Positions 25,206 to 33,287 of a stretch of 64,000 nucleotides of DNA are shown here, in pieces. Within the stretch, counting starts at the first letter, position 1, and the number at the start of each line of letters is the position of its first letter. The stretch is from Rhizohabitans arisaemae (GTDB lineage Bacteria; Actinomycetota; Actinomycetes; Streptosporangiales; Streptosporangiaceae), in NCBI RefSeq assembly GCF_025996515.1, contig NZ_BLRH01000060.1:620001-684000 (forward strand). Direction: 5' to 3'. A program made the translations under genes and the position numbers. The notes beneath the pieces were generated by a model. The model ran no database searches, was not told where the DNA came from, and saw only the letters and a list, made by a program, of their open reading frames with translations.

Positions 25206-25290
25206 GGTACGGCCGCAGGCGGCCACTCGCGGCCTGGACGGATCAGGCCGCTCTCGTAGGCGAGGCTGACGAGCTGGACCTGGTTCGTCT
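25206..25290 (-). pseudogene. tail fragment of a LuxR-type response regulator
   Basis: Minus-strand reading NQVQLVSLAYESGLIRPGRE matches the last helix of NarL/LuxR regulators and nearly copies the end of the relic at 32095 (DRVQLVIHAYETGLVRTGRE). Nothing upstream in frame belongs to the family. Confidence 0.65.
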
Positions 25291-25488
25291 CTGCTCACAA
25301 GGGTGAGCCTTCTTCCCAGGGTCTTCGGCGCCCCTAGGATTGCGCCCAGCCGGGCGAGGACAATGCACCCGCCGCCCCTGTTTCCCTGCTGTTACGGCAA
25401 GAGGGCCACCTACTCTGGTTCTTGCCCGAGGTGATGGCCAGCTTTGCGGGCAAGCTCGGGGGCAGGGACTCCGTTGGCCCGGAGGGGC

Positions 25489-25522
25489 CGCGCGTATGCG
25501 GGCTTTGGAGGAAATACGCGCG
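25489..25522 (-). terminator. hairpin beyond the efflux operon
   Basis: CGCGCGTAT and ATACGCGCG pair perfectly around a 16-base loop, 22 bases past the permease stop. Confidence 0.5.
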
Positions 25523-25543
25523 GACGCCTCGGGGCGCGGCCGG

Positions 25544-26749
25544 TCAGCTCGCGTGCAGCGCCAGGGTTGGGGAGAGGCGGGAAGCGCGGACCGCGGGATA
25601 GAGGCCGGCCACCGTGCCGATGACGAGCGTGGCGGCCAAGCCCCCGCCGACCGCCCACAGCGGGATCACCCAGGGGATGCCGCTGCTCGCCGCGTAGACG
25701 CCGGTGGCGACGGCGCCCAGGACGATGCCGGCGGCGCCGCCGAGCCCGGACAGCAGCAGCGACTCGGTGATGAACTGGATCCTTATCTGGCCACGGGTGG
25801 CGCCGATCGAGCGCCTGAGCCCGATCTCGTAACGACGCTCGAGAACCGAGATGATCATGGTGTTGGCGACACCCACGCCGCCCACCAGAAGAGCCACTCC
25901 CCCAAGACCGAGCAGCAGGTTGCTGAAGGCCCCCTCCACGGCGGCCTTGGCCTGGAGCCCGGACGAGGGGTCGCTGACGTTGACGTTGCGCGGGGTCTGC
26001 GGGTCGACCGAGCGCGGAATCAGGGCGTGGACGGCGTCGACCCGCGCGTCGGCGGAGCGCTCGTAGACGGTCGTGGGGCGGCCGTCGAAGCCGAGCTGGG
26101 AGCGGGCCACGTCCCAGCCGACCAGCGCGGAGCGGGCGATGTCGGGGGCCAGCGGCAACGGGCCGATGATGCCGAGCACGGTGAAGTACTGCCCATTGAT
26201 GTAGACCTGCTGGCCCGCCGCGGTGATGCCTAGACGCTTGGCGGCCACATCGCCCAGGACGACGGACGGGTACTTGCCGGTGGCGCCGTTCAGCCAGGTG
26301 CCGCTCATCATGCGGGCCCGCAGGGTGGTGAGGAGGTCCTCGCTCGCGGCCTGGACGGCGATGCCGCCGGTGATGTCGTCGGAGATCTTGTCCGAACGCC
26401 GTACCGAAAAGGGGAGCAGGCCGGTGGCGCCGACGTGTTCCACGCCGTCGATCCGCGCCACCCGGCCCGCCGCGTCCTTGGCCAGCGGCACCTTCTTCCC
26501 CGTCAGGAGGTCCTCGCCCGCGGTGATGACGAGCATGTTGGTACCCAGCCTGTCGAGTTCCTGAAGGAGCTGCTCTTTGCTGGACGCGGAGATGCCCACC
26601 ACCGCGATCATCGTGGCGATGCCGATCGCGATGCCCAGGGCGGACAGCACCACTCGCATCGGGCGGTTTCGCATCCCGGCCGAGCCGGTGTGCAGCACGT
26701 CCCGGGGAGTCAGCCGGGCCGGCTTCAGGGCCGGCCGCCGCCCGCTCAC
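25544..26749 (-). CDS. MacB/FtsX-type ABC transporter permease
   Basis: 401 residues. One N-terminal membrane helix (MRVVLSALGIAIGIATMIAVVG) is followed by a large extracytoplasmic MacB periplasmic-core domain (~60-260). Three C-terminal helices form the FtsX domain, with the cytoplasmic motif VLERRYEIGLRRSIGATRGQ that contacts the ATPase. It works with the ATPase and adaptor upstream in a tripartite-like export system. The GTG start overlaps the ATPase stop by four bases (GTGA). Confidence 0.93.
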   Translation of the reverse strand: MSGRRPALKPARLTPRDVLHTGSAGMRNRPMRVVLSALGIAIGIATMIAVVGISASSKEQLLQELDRLGTNMLVITAGEDLLTGKKVPLAKDAAGRVARIDGVEHVGATGLLPFSVRRSDKISDDITGGIAVQAASEDLLTTLRARMMSGTWLNGATGKYPSVVLGDVAAKRLGITAAGQQVYINGQYFTVLGIIGPLPLAPDIARSALVGWDVARSQLGFDGRPTTVYERSADARVDAVHALIPRSVDPQTPRNVNVSDPSSGLQAKAAVEGAFSNLLLGLGGVALLVGGVGVANTMIISVLERRYEIGLRRSIGATRGQIRIQFITESLLLSGLGGAAGIVLGAVATGVYAASSGIPWVIPLWAVGGGLAATLVIGTVAGLYPAVRASRLSPTLALHAS

Positions 26750-27477
26750 CGGGCGTCCCCCATCGAGAGGGAAGCCGCCACGGGGTTGCCGACGTCCTCG
26801 ACGACCAGGCCGTCGCGGATCCTGACCTGGCGGGGCAGCATCTCGGAGATCTCCGTGTCGTGGGTGATGACGGCGATGGTGGCGCCCTCTTTGTTGAGTT
26901 CATGGAGCAGCTCCATCACGGCCTCGCCGGACGCCGAGTCGAGCGCACCCGTCGGCTCGTCCGCGAGCAGCAGATCGGGCTCGCCGACAACCGCCCTCGC
27001 GATGGCGACCCGCTGTTTCTGCCCGCCGGACAGCTCGTGCGGCCGGTGCTTCAACCGCTCGCCGAGCCCCACCCGTTCGAGTGCGTCACCCGCCCTCCTG
27101 CGGCGTTCGGCGCGCGGCAGCCCGGAGTACAGCAGCCCCTCGGCCACGTTGTCCTGGGCACTCATGCCGGGCACCAGGTGGAACGCCTGGAAGACGAACC
27201 CGATGTGCTGGGCCCGCAGCGCGGAGAGCTTGCGGTCGCCGAGCGCAGCAGCGTCGTACCCCGCGATCCGCACGGACCCCGCCGTCGGCAGGTCGAGGGT
27301 GCCGACGATGTGGAGCAGCGTGGACTTGCCCGACCCCGAAGGCCCGACGATCGCGAGGAGTTCACCCCGCTCGACGGTCAGGTCCACCCCGCGCAGCGCG
27401 GCGACGCCGCCGGGGTACTCCTTGGTGACACCGGCGAGTTCGACCACCGGCGGCGCGATTCGGATGACGGTGCTCAT
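26746..27477 (-). CDS. ABC transporter ATPase, MacB/LolD type
   Basis: 243 residues with all ABC motifs: GPSGSGKSTLLHIVG (Walker A, ~45), LSGGQKQRVAIARA (signature), LLLADEPTGALDS (Walker B), and the His switch in IAVITHD. LolD/MacB-type proteins drive FtsX permeases by mechanotransmission. It overlaps the adaptor gene upstream and the permease downstream by four bases each. Confidence 0.95.
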   Translation of the reverse strand: MSTVIRIAPPVVELAGVTKEYPGGVAALRGVDLTVERGELLAIVGPSGSGKSTLLHIVGTLDLPTAGSVRIAGYDAAALGDRKLSALRAQHIGFVFQAFHLVPGMSAQDNVAEGLLYSGLPRAERRRRAGDALERVGLGERLKHRPHELSGGQKQRVAIARAVVGEPDLLLADEPTGALDSASGEAVMELLHELNKEGATIAVITHDTEISEMLPRQVRIRDGLVVEDVGNPVAASLSMGDAR

Positions 27478-28541
27478 ACCGACGGCACCCCGACCCGCAT
27501 GCCGCCCCGCAGCCCGTCGCCGGAGATCTCCACCCGGCCCTGCGCGAACATGCCGAGCTTCACCTTCACCTCGCGGGCCTTGCCGTTCTCGACGACCTGC
27601 ACCCCGAACGAACCGTCGTCCAGCGCGAGCAGCGCCCCGACCGGCACACTCAGTACGTTCTTGCGGGTCTCACCCTTGAGCCGCACCGTGGCGGGCGACT
27701 TGTCGAAGCCCTTGACCTTGCCGGGGTCATCGAACGTGACCACGACGGCGATCCGGGGAGTCCTGTCGTTGGGGTCGCTACCGGCCTTCGCGGTGGACCC
27801 GACCGAGGAGACGGTGCCGCCGGTCGCGGTTCCGTCCGGCAGCTGCACCCGCACTTTCACGCCGACCTTGGCCAGCACCGCCTGCGCCACCTTCACCTGC
27901 AACCGTACGACCCGGGCCGAGCCGGTGGTGGTGAGCAACCGCTGCCCGGGCGCGGTCCGGTCGCCGACGGCCGCGTCCGCGCTCTGCACCCGCACCGCAC
28001 CGGGCGCGAACGCGATCTGGTCGGGACCGGTCTCGCCGGTCGCCTTCAGCCCGTGCGCCCGCTGCCACCGCTTGACCGCGTCGGCCGTGCCGGGCGTGAA
28101 CTTGTTGTCGGCGACGAGGCCGCCGCCGTACCCGAGCGCCCGCAGGTTCCGCTTCAGCTGCCGGACGTCGTTGCCCGAGTTCCCGTTTCTGAGCGACCGG
28201 TACATGGGCTCGGTTCCATACATCAGCCGTACGCTCCTGCCGTCGACGGCGTAGAGCCGGCCGTTTCGCCTGATCTTGGCACCGGCGACACTGATCCAGG
28301 TCACCGTGCCCGCCGCACCCGAGTTGACCTTGCTCTGCTTGTTGTAGCCGAGGGTGCCGTCCACGCTGGCGCTGCTGACCAGATCGCCGTCAACGATCGG
28401 CGCGGTGGCCGATGGCAGCCCGGTCTGCCGCTGCCCGGAGTCCATGGCGTCCGACCGGTCGGCCAGGCTCGTGACGGCGAAGCCGCCACCCGCCACGGCC
28501 GCGACCGCCGCCACGGTGACGGCTATGGTGCGGCCCCTCAT
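27474..28541 (-). CDS. efflux adaptor with peptidoglycan-binding domain
   Basis: 355 residues from the ATG at 28541. An N-terminal helix (RTIAVTVAAVAAVAGGGFAV) anchors or exports it. A peptidoglycan_binding_1 motif at ~120-170 (LRNGNSGNDVRQLKRNL, FTPGTADAVKRWQRAHGL) and a C-terminal membrane-fusion-protein-like beta domain follow (VLSVPVGALLALDDGSFGVQ). In Gram-positives such adaptors pair with MacB permeases and attach to the wall. The ATG overlaps the lipoprotein stop by four bases. Confidence 0.88.
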   Translation of the reverse strand: MRGRTIAVTVAAVAAVAGGGFAVTSLADRSDAMDSGQRQTGLPSATAPIVDGDLVSSASVDGTLGYNKQSKVNSGAAGTVTWISVAGAKIRRNGRLYAVDGRSVRLMYGTEPMYRSLRNGNSGNDVRQLKRNLRALGYGGGLVADNKFTPGTADAVKRWQRAHGLKATGETGPDQIAFAPGAVRVQSADAAVGDRTAPGQRLLTTTGSARVVRLQVKVAQAVLAKVGVKVRVQLPDGTATGGTVSSVGSTAKAGSDPNDRTPRIAVVVTFDDPGKVKGFDKSPATVRLKGETRKNVLSVPVGALLALDDGSFGVQVVENGKAREVKVKLGMFAQGRVEISGDGLRGGMRVGVPSV

Positions 28542-29059
28542 GCGGCGCACTCGTTCAGCGCCTTCATGAACTTCTCCGGGTCGGCCCCCTGCGGGATCAT
28601 GAACTGGCCGGTCATCCCCGCCGGTCCCGGCTCGGGGTCGGGCATGTCGAAGCCCTTCGCGCGCACACACTCCGCGATCTTGACCTGCTGGTCCAGCGAC
28701 TGCTGGCCGCTTGGGTCGCTCTGACCCCCGCTGCCTGCGCCGCTGCACTCATTGAGCGCCTTCTGCCACTTTTCCGGAGAGGCGTCTGCGGGCGGCATGA
28801 GCAGTTCGGCGTTCGGATTCGTGCCCGGCTTCGGGTCGGGCACGTCCATACCCTTGCTTCGCAGGCAGGAACGCCGTGCCTGCGCCTTGTCGACAGCCGC
28901 ACTGTCGATGGCCTCACTGTCGCCCGCTCCGTTACCGTCCGTCGTGACCGTCCCCTTCGCCCCTCCGTCCGATCCAGACGATTGGGCGCAGCCGGTGATG
29001 AACATGGCCAGGGCGGCGAGACCGGACGCCAGGATCAGGGGGAGCCTGTGGTTCCTCAT
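28538..29059 (-). CDS. lipoprotein, first gene of the efflux operon
   Basis: 173 residues. Signal peptide with lipobox FITGC at ~24-28, so lipid-modified at that Cys. The mature part contains two similar modules, each with a Cys, an FDMPDPEPGP/MDVPDPKPGT-type stretch and a C-terminal ALNEC segment. This Cys-pair repeat (RSCLRSKGMDVPDP...KALNEC; AECVRAKGFDMPDP...KALNEC) is the notable feature. The ATG at 29059 has GAGGAG upstream. It heads the operon and diverges from the response regulator. Confidence 0.85.
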   Translation of the reverse strand: MRNHRLPLILASGLAALAMFITGCAQSSGSDGGAKGTVTTDGNGAGDSEAIDSAAVDKAQARRSCLRSKGMDVPDPKPGTNPNAELLMPPADASPEKWQKALNECSGAGSGGQSDPSGQQSLDQQVKIAECVRAKGFDMPDPEPGPAGMTGQFMIPQGADPEKFMKALNECAA

Positions 29060-29259
29060 TGTGTTTCTCCTCACGGACAGGGGTGCACGACGGCGGGCGC
29101 AGTGTCGGCACCGCGTGATCGCAGCTGGTGAGAGAGTCGCAGAGGGGGCTGTTTCGTTTCTCTTACAGCCGGTCCGAGCCCTGGTGCGGGCCGCTGTCGG
29201 CCCAGGCGCGCATGCCTGCGTAACAACGGCGAAATGTCCGCTTCAGGTAGACATATGAC

Positions 29260-29976
29260 ATGCGCGTACTGGTGGTGGAAGACGAGGAGTTCCTGGCCAC
29301 GATGATCGCCATGGGTCTGCGCCGTGACGCGATCACAGTGGACATCGCCCTCGACGGCCTCAGTGGGCTGCGCAAGGCGCAGCTCGGTGATTACGACGTT
29401 CTCGTGCTCGACCGCGATCTACCGGGCCTGCACGGCGACGAAGTCCTCCGCCGACTGGTAGCCGACGGCCTGCTCACCCGCGTCCTGATGCTCACCGCCG
29501 CCACCACCGTCCCCGACCGGGTCGCGGGCCTGGGCCTCGGTGCCGACGACTACCTCACCAAGCCGTTCGCGTACGACGAGCTCCTGGCCAGGGTCCTCGC
29601 GCTCGGCCGGCGTGCCAGACCGGCGCTCCCCCCGGTCATCGAGCGGGCCGGAATCGTCCTCGACACCGCACGCCGCCAAGCCGAACGGCACGGCCGCAGG
29701 CTCACGCTCACCCGCAAGGAGTTCGCCGTCCTGGAGACCCTGATGCGGGCCGACGGCGCGGTGGTCAGCGGCGAGGACCTCATCGAGCAGGTGTGGGAGG
29801 AGTACGCGGGTTACAACACCAATCCGGTACGGGTCGCACTCAGCCGGTTGCGGGCCAAACTCGGCGACCCGCCGGTCGTGGAGACCGTCTCCGGCGCCGG
29901 CTACCGCATCGCCGCCACCCCGGCCGAGCCGGAGGACGGCGAGCGACCCCCGGCCGATCCGGAGGCAGGCGAATGA
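29260..29976 (+). CDS. OmpR-family response regulator
   Basis: 238 residues. Receiver domain 1-115 with the acidic pocket (VVEDEEFL), phospho-acceptor in VLVLDRDLPG (~D51), and the switch Thr/Lys in MLTAATT and DYLTKPF. The winged-helix domain occupies ~125-222 (LTLTRKEFAVLETLMRADG, VRVALSRLRAKLG). It should control the divergent efflux operon. Four-base overlap with the kinase gene. Confidence 0.95.
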   Translation: MRVLVVEDEEFLATMIAMGLRRDAITVDIALDGLSGLRKAQLGDYDVLVLDRDLPGLHGDEVLRRLVADGLLTRVLMLTAATTVPDRVAGLGLGADDYLTKPFAYDELLARVLALGRRARPALPPVIERAGIVLDTARRQAERHGRRLTLTRKEFAVLETLMRADGAVVSGEDLIEQVWEEYAGYNTNPVRVALSRLRAKLGDPPVVETVSGAGYRIAATPAEPEDGERPPADPEAGE

Positions 29977-31139
29977 TCCGCCGGCTGCGCCCCGCCACCG
30001 AGCGTGCCCGCCTCACCGTCCTGTACGGCAGCCTGCTGCTCGGCGCGGCGTTCGTGCTCGTCGCGGTCATCTACTCCTTCGTCCAGGACGGGCTCGACAA
30101 CCGCATCGGCAGCGCCTTCTCGGGCGTGCACTCGGACATCCGGTTCGTCCCGCTCACGACCGAACCCCGCCCCGGCAACCTGATCCCCTTGGACCAGGCC
30201 GGAAAGTACGCCCAGACCATGATGGTCTGGGCCGCCGCAGACGCCACGCTCAGCCGCCTGCTCACCGTCTCCGGCATCGCACTCGCCGTCTTCGCCGCAT
30301 TCTCAGTGCTGCTGGCCTGGTGGATGGCGGGCCGCGTGCTGCGCCCGGTCGGCGTGATCACCGCCACCGCCAGAAAGCTCTCCGGCGAGAACCTCCACCA
30401 GCGCATCGGCCTGAAGAGCCCGCCCGGCGAGCTGAAGGAACTGGCCGACACCTTCGACCAGATGCTGGACCGGATCGAGCAACTGGTCACCGCCCAGCGA
30501 AGGTTCGCCGCCAACGCCGCACACGAACTGCGGACCCCGCTCGCCGTCCAGCGGGCGGCGGCCGACATCGGCCTGCTCGACCCGGACCCCGAACAGGTGC
30601 GGTGGATCCGCGGCAAGCTCATCGAGGTCGCCGACCACAGCCGGCACCTCATCGAGTCGCTGCTGCTGCTCGCCGCCACCGACGAGGGACTGGAGCGACC
30701 CGAACCGGTCGCGCTGGACCGGACCGCGACGAACGTGGCCGCCGAACTTGCCGACGAGGCGAAAGAACGCGGCGTCTCGGTCGAGATCACGGCCGCGCCG
30801 ACGACCGTCGAGGGCGACCCGGTGCTGCTCGCCCACCTCGTCCGCAACCTGCTCGGCAACGCCCTGCACTACAACGAGCGGGGCGGCACCGTACGGATGA
30901 CCCTCACCGCCCCGGACCGTATGCTCACCATCGTCAACACCGGGTCGCCCGTGCCCGCCGACCAGGCCCCACTGCTCTTCGAGCCGTTCCGCCGCCTCCA
31001 TGAACGCCGGCACACGGCGGGCGAGGGCTCCGGGCTCGGCCTGTCCATCGTCGCCTCCATCGCCCGAGCCCACGGCGCCGCCGTCACCGCCGAGGCCAAC
31101 CCCGGGGGCGGCCTCACCGTGCGCGTTCGCTTTCCCTGA
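29973..31139 (+). CDS. sensor histidine kinase
   Basis: 388 residues. Two membrane helices (~15-38 and ~90-115) flank a ~50-residue extracytoplasmic segment. HAMP ~118-170. Dimerisation/His domain with NAAHELRTPLAVQRAA as H box. HATPase domain with N box (LVRNLLGNALHYNERG) and G box (GEGSGLGLSIV). It phosphorylates the adjacent OmpR-type regulator. The ATG overlaps the regulator's TGA. Confidence 0.95.
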   Translation: MIRRLRPATERARLTVLYGSLLLGAAFVLVAVIYSFVQDGLDNRIGSAFSGVHSDIRFVPLTTEPRPGNLIPLDQAGKYAQTMMVWAAADATLSRLLTVSGIALAVFAAFSVLLAWWMAGRVLRPVGVITATARKLSGENLHQRIGLKSPPGELKELADTFDQMLDRIEQLVTAQRRFAANAAHELRTPLAVQRAAADIGLLDPDPEQVRWIRGKLIEVADHSRHLIESLLLLAATDEGLERPEPVALDRTATNVAAELADEAKERGVSVEITAAPTTVEGDPVLLAHLVRNLLGNALHYNERGGTVRMTLTAPDRMLTIVNTGSPVPADQAPLLFEPFRRLHERRHTAGEGSGLGLSIVASIARAHGAAVTAEANPGGGLTVRVRFP

Positions 31140-31182
31140 CGAGCATCGCCCTAACCGGCCCGGTGCGGCCGATGTGCTCCGG

Positions 31183-31977
31183 TCAGGCCTGGGCGAGCTG
31201 GAGGAAGTGGATAGGTGTGTTGGCGTGGCAGCCGATGCGTTCGTACACGGGCTGCCCGGCCTGCGTGGCGTGCAGGACCAGACGCCGGTGCCCGGACCGC
31301 TTGGCGCCTTCGTGAATCGCCTTGCGGGTGACGGCTTCGCCGTACCCTCTGCGCATTTCCTCGGGCAGGGTGGCGACGAGTGCCAGGAAGATCGAATCAG
31401 GGCCGGCGATGGTGGCCGCGCAGGTCACCGGCCGCCCGTCGCGATATCCGAGGTAGGCGTGGATATCGCTGCGCCAGAGTCCGGAGCCGGCCAGGGCGTC
31501 CCTGCCCGCCTCGGGCGGCATGCCGTAGGCACGCGCGTTGATGTCGCCGTAGACCGTGAGCTGCTCGTCGGTCTCCACACGCCGGAACTCCAGTTCCGGA
31601 TGAAACGGCTCGGGGATGGACAAGTCGCCGGCCATACCGCGGCCTGAGAACGCCAGTTCCAGCCCGGCCGTGGCGGCATGACGGAACAGGCCCTCTCTCG
31701 CCTGGGGGCTCAGCAGCTCCTCGAAGATCCATAGGTATCCGGGCCGCGACTTGGACCTCATGAAGGACGCGGCCCGCCGGAGCTGGTCGCCGAGGGCTTC
31801 CGACGCGATGTCCGCACCGGTCAGGGTCACGGTGTTCCAGAACCCGAAGGCGCTGTCGGCCCACATGCGGCTGACACCGTCGTCCATGCTGACCTCCCCG
31901 CCTCGGTCTTGCACCAGAGCGGTCCAGACGGTGATGAGTTGATCCTTGGACTCCAGAGCATCTGCGCGGGATGACAC
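31183..31977 (-). CDS. GNAT-family N-acetyltransferase
   Basis: 264 residues from the GTG at 31977. The N-terminal ~130 residues form a degenerate GNAT-like half. The C-terminal half holds the acetyl-CoA region: YGDINARAYGMP, AATIAGPDSIFLALVATLPE, and RGYGEAVTRKAIHEGAKRSG for the pyrophosphate loop (R-x-x-G-x-G/A-like RRGYGEA). GHRRLVLHATQAGQPVYERIG closes the fold. Acceptor unknown. GAAGGGA precedes the start. Next gene upstream is the LuxR relic. Confidence 0.85.
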   Translation of the reverse strand: MSSRADALESKDQLITVWTALVQDRGGEVSMDDGVSRMWADSAFGFWNTVTLTGADIASEALGDQLRRAASFMRSKSRPGYLWIFEELLSPQAREGLFRHAATAGLELAFSGRGMAGDLSIPEPFHPELEFRRVETDEQLTVYGDINARAYGMPPEAGRDALAGSGLWRSDIHAYLGYRDGRPVTCAATIAGPDSIFLALVATLPEEMRRGYGEAVTRKAIHEGAKRSGHRRLVLHATQAGQPVYERIGCHANTPIHFLQLAQA

Positions 31978-32094
31978 AGCGACGGTCCCTTCTCGAGGCG
32001 ATCTACGGCCATCGGGCCCGGCCCATCGAGGTCGGGAACCGGAACCACCGATCCCGACCGTGGGTCGGCAGACGGATGGTACGGCCAACGGTGA

Positions 32095-32364
32095 TCACTC
32101 GCGGCCTGTACGGACCAAACCGGTCTCGTAGGCGTGGATGACGAGCTGGACGCGGTCGCGAACGTTCAGTTTGGCAAGCGATCGGGTGATGTGGGTCTTG
32201 GCGGTGAGCGGGCTGATCACCAGCCGTTCGGCGATCTGCTCGTTGGACGGCCCCCGCGCGACCAGCCCGACCACCTCGCGCTCGCGGTCGGTCAGCACCT
32301 CCAGGGCGTGATCCCCGGCGATCGGCCCGGAGCTCTTGCCAAACGGTGCAGAGCTGCTCCCCAC
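32095..32364 (-). pseudogene. NarL-type response regulator lacking its receiver domain
   Basis: The LuxR HTH is complete (LTDREREVVGLVARGPSNEQ, SPLTAKTHITRSLAKLNVRD, DRVQLVIHAYETGLV). The ~125-residue receiver that should precede it is missing; upstream sequence does not resemble it. Probably a deletion relic. A short free-standing HTH protein starting at a GTG near 32364 cannot be excluded. Confidence 0.75.
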
Positions 32365-32538
32365 GGTGTACTTTCATCCGCCCAGAGGTCAGGCGTCCGT
32401 CCCGGGTGGGGCCGACCCCGTCGGCTCGGGCGGCCCAGGGCCGTACACCAACCGGCCGCTCCCCCTCGTGACCCGCCTCCGAAGCCGCTCCCCAAGTCCG
32501 GATGATCAGTGGCGATCACGTGGCCTTCGGCGTACCCG

Positions 32539-33024
32539 TCATCGTGCGTGGCCGCCGCCTGACTCGATCTCCGTCCGTACGGCGGTGCGATCCACGCCCA
32601 GGTGATCGAGCAGGTCCGCCACCGGGTCCGGTCGCCGCTGGGCGAGCAGCGCCAGCAGGACCTGAACGGGCGCCTGGGTGTCTCTGTCCTTCCGTTTGGT
32701 GACCTTGATCGCCTGAGTGATGGCGGCCCGGGCGCTGGTGGTGAGCGTGGTGGCCGACACCGCGGGGTGCTTGCGCGGTCTGGCCTGCGGTACCGCGCCG
32801 ACGTTCAACCCGAGCGCGCGCAGTGCCGCCTTGTCCAGCTCGGCAAGGGCGGTCTGCGCGGCGGCCAAGTCCACGCCGAGCGCGCGGGCACCGGTGGAAT
32901 CGGGGTTGCGCAGCAGCCCGAGCAGGAGATGCTCGGTCCCGATACGGCGGTCGCCGCGCTGCCTGGCCTCCTCGGCGGCCGCCTTGATCGCTACCGCGAA
33001 CGGGCTCTTTTCCGCACCGAACAT
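32539..33024 (-). CDS. stand-alone Clp N-domain protein
   Basis: 161 residues from the ATG at 33024 (GAGGAG upstream). Two Clp-N repeats are visible: FAVAIKAAAEEARQRGD, IGTEHLLLGLLRNPDSTGAR, then AAITQAIKVTKRKDRDTQAP and VQVLLALLAQRRPDPVADLL. There is no AAA ATPase module. Such proteins may act as adaptors or decoys for Clp substrates; Clp-N domains also occur beside HTH regulators controlling drug-resistance genes. The gene starts 9 bases after the HTH gene's stop. Confidence 0.88.
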   Translation of the reverse strand: MFGAEKSPFAVAIKAAAEEARQRGDRRIGTEHLLLGLLRNPDSTGARALGVDLAAAQTALAELDKAALRALGLNVGAVPQARPRKHPAVSATTLTTSARAAITQAIKVTKRKDRDTQAPVQVLLALLAQRRPDPVADLLDHLGVDRTAVRTEIESGGGHAR

Positions 33025-33032
33025 GGCGCTCC

Positions 33033-33236
33033 TCACTTCCCATACTTGGCGTGCACGGACTGCCGTGACACACCGAGCGCGTCACCGATCTGTTCCCAGG
33101 TCCACCCCTGCTCTCTGGCCAGCGTGACCGAGACGGCCTCCACCTGCTCGGCCAGCCGGTGCAGTGCCCCTACGGCACGAAGCCCCAGAGCGGGGTCATT
33201 GGATCTGATGCGTTCGGACAGTTCTTCCAGCTCCAC
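33033..33236 (-). CDS. small HTH regulator
   Basis: 67 residues. After a coiled, acidic helix (ELEELSERIRSND) comes LAREQGWTWEQIGDALGVSR QSVHAKYGK, an HTH like those in sigma-70 region 4 or MarR-adjacent small regulators. The GTG start is placed two bases from the palindromic operator, so the mRNA would be leaderless. It is likely the repressor or activator of the divergent monooxygenase, with the Clp-N protein as partner. Confidence 0.85.
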   Translation of the reverse strand: MELEELSERIRSNDPALGLRAVGALHRLAEQVEAVSVTLAREQGWTWEQIGDALGVSRQSVHAKYGK

Positions 33237-33238
33237 AG

Positions 33239-33284
33239 TGTCAGGCTAGATTGACAGCGCTTCGTTTGTCAATCTAGCCTGACA
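33239..33284. promoter_or_regulatory. perfect 18-bp inverted repeat with two symmetric promoters
   Basis: TGTCAGGCTAGATTGACA (33239-33256) and its exact reverse complement (33267-33284) flank a 10-base spacer. On the plus strand TTGACA (33251) and TAGCCT (33275) are 18 bases apart, and ATG 33288 lies seven bases further. The minus strand shows the same pattern, leading to GTG 33236. Both genes thus appear leaderless and share one operator. Confidence 0.8.
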
Positions 33285-33287
33285 ACC

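Larger units (their letters stand above)
25152..25543. other. intergenic stretch with LuxR relic and hairpin
   Basis: About 390 bases between two converging genes. It holds a perfect 12-bp palindrome GTACGGCCGTAC at 25166-25177, the LuxR tail and the terminator at 25489-25522. Confidence 0.55.
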
